64,000 nt of DNA from Pseudomonas sp. RIT623 (GTDB lineage Bacteria; Pseudomonadota; Gammaproteobacteria; Pseudomonadales; Pseudomonadaceae), in assembly GCF_004519305.1 (NCBI RefSeq), contig NZ_SOZA01000002.1, forward strand, positions 62,001 to 126,000. The letters are read 5' to 3'. The notes under the pieces were generated by a model that saw only the letters and a list, made by a program, of their open reading frames with translations, was not told the origin of the DNA and did not search any database. Below, piece after piece: positions 60,405 through 64,000 of the stretch. The position numbers and the translations under genes were made by a program. Every line of letters starts with the position of its first letter. The first letter of the stretch is position 1.

Positions 60405-61841
60405 ATGAATCTACTGCGCCCCACCCTGTTGACGCTGGCCTGCCTGCTGGCCCTGCCCGGCCACGCCGACGACCTGCCGTCACTGGGCGACGCCAGCTCC
60501 GCGATCGTCTCGCCGCAACAGGAACACCAGCTTGGCCGCGCCTGGCTGAGCCTGCTGCGTGGCCAGGTCAACCAGCTCAACGACCCACAGCTCAAGGACT
60601 TCGTCGAAACCAGCGTGTACAAGCTGGCCGAAACCAGCCAGCTGCAGGACCGGCGCCTGGAATTCATTCTGATCGACAGCAAGGAGCTCAACGCCTTCGC
60701 CGCGCCCGGCGGCATTGTCGGGGTCAACGGCGGCCTGTTCCTCAACGCCCAAACCGAAGGCGAGTACGCCTCGGTACTGGCCCACGAACTGGCGCACTTG
60801 TCGCAGCGCCACTTCGCCCGCGGCGTCGAAGCCCAGCAGCGCATGCAACTGCCGATGATGGCGGCCTTGCTGGCCGGTATCGTGCTGGCGGCGGGCGGCG
60901 GCGGTGATGCCGGCATTGGCGTGATCGCCGGCACCCAGGCTGCGGCCATCCAGGAGCAGCGGCGCTTTTCCCGACAGAACGAACAGGAGGCCGACCGCTT
61001 CGGCATCCTCAACCTGGAAAAGGCCGGCTACGATCCGCGCAACATGCCCAGCATGTTCGAGCGCCTGGCGCGCCAGTACCGCTATGACGCCAAACCACCG
61101 GAATTCCTGCTGACCCACCCGGTCACCGAGTCGCGTATCGCCGACACCCGCAACCGTGCCGAACAGGCGCCCAAGGGCGGGGTCGAGGACAGCCTGCGCT
61201 ATCAATTGATCCGCGCCCGCGTCGCCCTCACCTACGAAGGCACCCCGGGCCTGGCCGCCAAGCGCTTCCGCGCCCAGCTCGACGACAACCCGAGCATGGA
61301 TGCCGCGCGCTATGGCCTGGCCCTGGCACAGATCAAAGGCGGCCAGCTCAACGAGGCGCGGGAGAACCTCAAGCCGTTGCTGGCCAAGGCACCCAACGAC
61401 ATCACCTACAACCTGGCGCAGATCGACCTGGACATCACCAACAACCGCCTGGCCGACGCCCAGCAGCGCGCCACGCGCATGCAGGGCCAGTATCCGAGCA
61501 ACTACCCGCTCAAGCAGGTACGTGCCGACCTGCTGATCAAGCTGGGCAAGCCGGCTGAGGCGGAAAAGGTGCTGGATGACCTGGTGAAGAACCGCCCGGA
61601 CGATCCGGACGTCTGGTACGACGTCGCCGAAGTGCGCGGACTGTCGGGCAACACCATCGGCCTGCACCGCGCCCGCGCCGAGTATTTCACCCTGGTGGGC
61701 GACTTCGACCAGGCGATCCAGCAGCTCGACTACGCCAAGCGCCGCGCGGGCAGCAACTTCCCGCTGGCCTCGCAGATCGACCAGCGCCAGCGCGAGATCA
61801 TGGAGCAGCAGCGCATGGTCAAGGAGATGATGGGGCGCTAA
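60405..61841 (+). CDS. M48 metalloprotease with TPR-like C terminus (BepA/YfgC family)
   Basis: 478-residue periplasmic zinc protease and chaperone for outer-membrane protein assembly. The signal peptide is residues 1-20 (MNLLRPTLLTLACLLALPGH). The HExxH motif is LAHELAHLSQRH near residue 127, the third ligand Glu is in NEQEADRFG, and a TPR-rich C-terminal half runs from about 265 to 478. The start at 60405 overlaps no other gene. The function matches E. coli BepA in domain order. A REP pair follows. Confidence 0.92.
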   Translation: MNLLRPTLLTLACLLALPGHADDLPSLGDASSAIVSPQQEHQLGRAWLSLLRGQVNQLNDPQLKDFVETSVYKLAETSQLQDRRLEFILIDSKELNAFAAPGGIVGVNGGLFLNAQTEGEYASVLAHELAHLSQRHFARGVEAQQRMQLPMMAALLAGIVLAAGGGGDAGIGVIAGTQAAAIQEQRRFSRQNEQEADRFGILNLEKAGYDPRNMPSMFERLARQYRYDAKPPEFLLTHPVTESRIADTRNRAEQAPKGGVEDSLRYQLIRARVALTYEGTPGLAAKRFRAQLDDNPSMDAARYGLALAQIKGGQLNEARENLKPLLAKAPNDITYNLAQIDLDITNNRLADAQQRATRMQGQYPSNYPLKQVRADLLIKLGKPAEAEKVLDDLVKNRPDDPDVWYDVAEVRGLSGNTIGLHRARAEYFTLVGDFDQAIQQLDYAKRRAGSNFPLASQIDQRQREIMEQQRMVKEMMGR

Positions 61842-61859
61842 GCCTGGTCCTGATCGCGC

Positions 61860-61994
61860 TGTAGGAGCGGCCTTACCGAGGCGTCGGACCGGTCGGAAAG
61901 GGCTGCGTAGCAACCCCTTCTTTATGTGTGAGCCTGTACATCCCGGGGCCGCTATGCGGCCCTTTCGCGGCACAAGGCCGCTCCTACAGGGGTC
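61860..61994. repeat. diverged REP pair, GGCCTTGTG type
   Basis: The left unit GTAGGAGCGGCCTTACCGAGG is diverged and the right unit CACAAGGCCGCTCCTAC is intact, with GC arms between. It lies between the convergent M48 protease and nadA genes. Confidence 0.75.
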
Positions 61995-62006
61995 GTGCAA
62001 GCAGCT

Positions 62007-63065
62007 TCAGGCGTTGCCCGACAGTTTCAACCGCGCCGCCTGGGTGAAGTCGAGCATACGGTTCAGCGGCTTGATCGCCTTGGGGATCAGCGCCGGCTCG
62101 ACGAAGATCTCGTCGCTGCCATTGCGCAGGCAGTCCAGCACCCGCTCCAGGGTGTTCATGGCCATCCACGGGCAGTGCGCGCAACTGCGGCAGGCCGCGC
62201 CGTTGCCAGCGGTCGGCGCCTCGACGAATTCCTTGTCCGGGCACAGCTGCTGCATCTTGTAGAAGATGCCGCGGTCGGTGGCGACGATGAAGGTCTTGTT
62301 CGGCAAGGTCTGCGCCGCCTTGATCAGCTGGCTGGTGGAGCCTACCGCGTCGGCCAGCTCGATCACCGCTTCCGGCGACTCCGGATGCACCAGGATCGCG
62401 GCGTCCGGGTACAGCGCCTTCATGTCGGCCAACTGGCGCGACTTGAACTCCTCGTGAACGATGCAGGCGCCGTCCCACAACAGCATGTCGGCGCCGGTCT
62501 GCTTCTGGATATAGCGCCCCAGGTGCTGGTCCGGACCCCAGATGATGGTCTCGCCGTTGTCCATCAGGCTTTCGACAATCTCCAGCGCGCAACTGGATGT
62601 CACCACCCAGTCGGCCCGCGCCTTCACCGCGGCGGAGGTGTTGGCATAGACCACCACGGTGCGCTCGGGGTGCTGGTCGCAGAAGGCCGAGAACGCCTCT
62701 ACCGGACAGCCCAGGTCCAGCGAGCAGGTCGCCTCCAGAGTCGGCATCAGCACGCGTTTTTCCGGGGTGAGGATCTTCGCGGTCTCCCCCATGAAACGCA
62801 CGCCCGCCACCACCACGGTCTCGGCCGCGTGGTTCTTGCCGAAACGCGCCATTTCCAGTGAATCGGACACGCAGCCGCCAGTTTCCTCGGCCAATGCCTG
62901 GATCACCGGATCGCAATAATAGTGGGCAACGAGCACGGCATTCTGCTTTTTCAGCTCGGCAGCGATGGCCGCACGGTAATCGGCCTCCTGCGCGGGCGTC
63001 AGCGGGTTGGGCTGCTTGGCGTCTAGGTGGGCCTGTACCAACAGGCGTTCGGAAATCTGGGTCAT
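62007..63065 (-). CDS. nadA: quinolinate synthase NadA
   Basis: 352-residue [4Fe-4S] enzyme condensing iminoaspartate and dihydroxyacetone phosphate to quinolinate for NAD. Cluster cysteines can be assigned in [18 protein letters not shown] and the C-terminal [13 protein letters not shown]. The conserved [19 protein letters not shown] and [16 protein letters not shown] are present. Start ATG 63065. Stands alone with a REP pair at its 3' end. Confidence 0.96.
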   Translation of the reverse strand: MTQISERLLVQAHLDAKQPNPLTPAQEADYRAAIAAELKKQNAVLVAHYYCDPVIQALAEETGGCVSDSLEMARFGKNHAAETVVVAGVRFMGETAKILTPEKRVLMPTLEATCSLDLGCPVEAFSAFCDQHPERTVVVYANTSAAVKARADWVVTSSCALEIVESLMDNGETIIWGPDQHLGRYIQKQTGADMLLWDGACIVHEEFKSRQLADMKALYPDAAILVHPESPEAVIELADAVGSTSQLIKAAQTLPNKTFIVATDRGIFYKMQQLCPDKEFVEAPTAGNGAACRSCAHCPWMAMNTLERVLDCLRNGSDEIFVEPALIPKAIKPLNRMLDFTQAARLKLSGNA

Positions 63066-63243
63066 GATCGCTGGACCTGCGGGGCGCGCGAGCGCGTCAG
63101 TCGAGTGTATCACCCGGCCCTGGCAGATCGGCTAGCGGTGCCGGACGGCCAGCGTCTCGGCGCCTCTGCGGGCACGGATTCTTATCGGACGCGAAGGCTA
63201 CAGGCAATCGGGGGGATGCAAAAGGGGTTTTTGCGGGGAGGGC

Positions 63244-63290
63244 CCATCGCGGGGCAAGCCCGCTCCCACGAAGTCGACGGGAGCGGGCCT
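63244..63290. repeat. REP-like hairpin, GGGGCAAGCCC type
   Basis: GCGGGGCAAGCCCGCTCCCAC and a short inverted partner, GGGAGCGGGCCTGC, lie between the divergent nadA start and the DUF945 stop. Confidence 0.7.
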
Positions 63291-63299
63291 GCTGAGGGA

Positions 63300-64000
63300 T
63301 CAGCCCTGCGGCTGGAGTGCAGCCAGGTGGCCGCTGACGAGCAGGGCGAACTCTTCCACTGTCATCTTCTTGCCATTGAAGTCGACCATGCCATCGGCGT
63401 ACTGCAGGCTTGCCACCACATCGCTGCCCTGCACCGTCGCCATGCCGCTCTGCAGCGCCATCATGCCGAGCATTTCACCGGCCTGGCTGGACTGCTGGGC
63501 AATGGCCTGGGCATCGGTCTCGCCTTCGAGCAGCGCCTGCAGCGTGGCCAGGTCGGCGACCATCGGCTTGGACACGCTGAGCTTGGCTTTGAGTTGCGTC
63601 AGCAACTGCTTGCCCAACTGATCAGGCGGCAGATCGAAAGAGCTGGGGTTGGCGAAATCCATCGCCAGGTTGAAGTGGCTCTCGCCATTGGCGGTCTTGA
63701 ACGCCAGCTTCTCCACCGCTACCTGCGGTTTGGCGACCAGCAGCTTCTGCAGGTCGGCCTGGACCTTGGCCTGCTCCTCAGGCGTCATCTCCAGCTCAGG
63801 CGCCTCGCCTTCGGCGGCGGCCTGCTGCATCTGTGGCAACTGGCTCTGGTACCACGCCATCAGTGCCTGCATGGCCGGAATATCGATGGACTTCATGGTC
63901 AGGACCATTTCCGCGCTGCCCACCTTGCGCCCGGCATAGCTGATGTCGTCGACTTTATATTCCAGGCGCCCGGCCAGCTTGTCCTTGGCCTGGCCCTCGG
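63300..64000 (-). CDS. DUF945 (YdgA-like) family protein, 5' end beyond the window
   Basis: C-terminal 233 codons of a DUF945 protein, open to the window edge with no start. Visible segments include EYKVDDISYAGRKVGSAEM, FNLAMDFANPSSFDLPPDQL and the C-terminal MVDFNGKKMTVEEFALLVSG. Relatives are exported proteins of about 480-500 residues with an N-terminal signal, so roughly half is missing here. No established function. Confidence 0.82.
   Translation of the reverse strand, partial: EGQAKDKLAGRLEYKVDDISYAGRKVGSAEMVLTMKSIDIPAMQALMAWYQSQLPQMQQAAAEGEAPELEMTPEEQAKVQADLQKLLVAKPQVAVEKLAFKTANGESHFNLAMDFANPSSFDLPPDQLGKQLLTQLKAKLSVSKPMVADLATLQALLEGETDAQAIAQQSSQAGEMLGMMALQSGMATVQGSDVVASLQYADGMVDFNGKKMTVEEFALLVSGHLAALQPQG

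Overview
The window is a stretch of Pseudomonas chromosome, most likely of the P. putida group. The evidence is its high GC content, GC-rich third codon positions, protein sequences that closely resemble P. putida-type XenA, Mqo, RdgC and hydroxyproline-catabolism proteins, and three families of REP-like hairpins ending in CTCCTAC or CTCCCAC that sit between genes. No rRNA, CRISPR array or intact prophage is visible. There are three tRNA genes.

Layout. (1) 1-9160, housekeeping: patatin-like lipase, lipid A acyltransferase, the division-site operon minCDE, rluA, an M18 aminopeptidase, a small membrane protein and an MscS-type channel. (2) 9190-15510: a UTRA-type GntR regulator divergent from a tight operon of an ABC importer, an alkaline-phosphatase-superfamily hydrolase and a HAD phosphatase, probably for uptake and dephosphorylation of an organophosphorus compound. 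(3) 15577-22950: quinone reductase, periplasmic protease Prc, an EAL-CBS-GGDEF protein, an XRE/unknown gene pair resembling a toxin-antitoxin module, a DUF1232 gene whose upstream region carries a palindrome of two perfect DnaA boxes, and an FKBP lipoprotein. From memory, the order of regions 1 to 3 matches P. aeruginosa PA3241-PA3263.

(4) 23160-38000, accessory block between fkbP and rdgC: a PcaQ-like LysR gene, an orphan type VI secretion cassette (Eag chaperone, PAAR-Rhs protein with a nuclease-like tip, immunity candidate), assimilatory nitrate and nitrite reduction (nirB, nirD and a nitrate reductase fused to a diflavin reductase), and a ParD-like/methionine aminopeptidase pair. Both nitrogen transcription units show sigma-54 promoters and leader RNAs with hexaloop hairpins and terminators of the NasT (ANTAR) antitermination type.

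(5) 38149-41500: tRNA-Asp and tRNA-Val, rdgC, a bile-acid/sodium-symporter-family transporter and a LysR gene. (6) 41480-49170: a complete trans-4-hydroxy-L-proline pathway (AraC regulator, permease, epimerase, oxidase, deaminase, alpha-ketoglutarate semialdehyde dehydrogenase) feeding 2-oxoglutarate into the TCA cycle. (7) 49200-54020: xenA with a divergent ArsR gene, a malate:quinone oxidoreductase with a signal peptide, two small exported proteins and an integrase remnant beside tRNA-Ser. (8) 54111-64000: the dapA-bamC-MBL-purC cluster, gcvR-bcp, a PerM-type permease with tusA, a BepA-like protease, nadA and the 3' part of a DUF945 gene.
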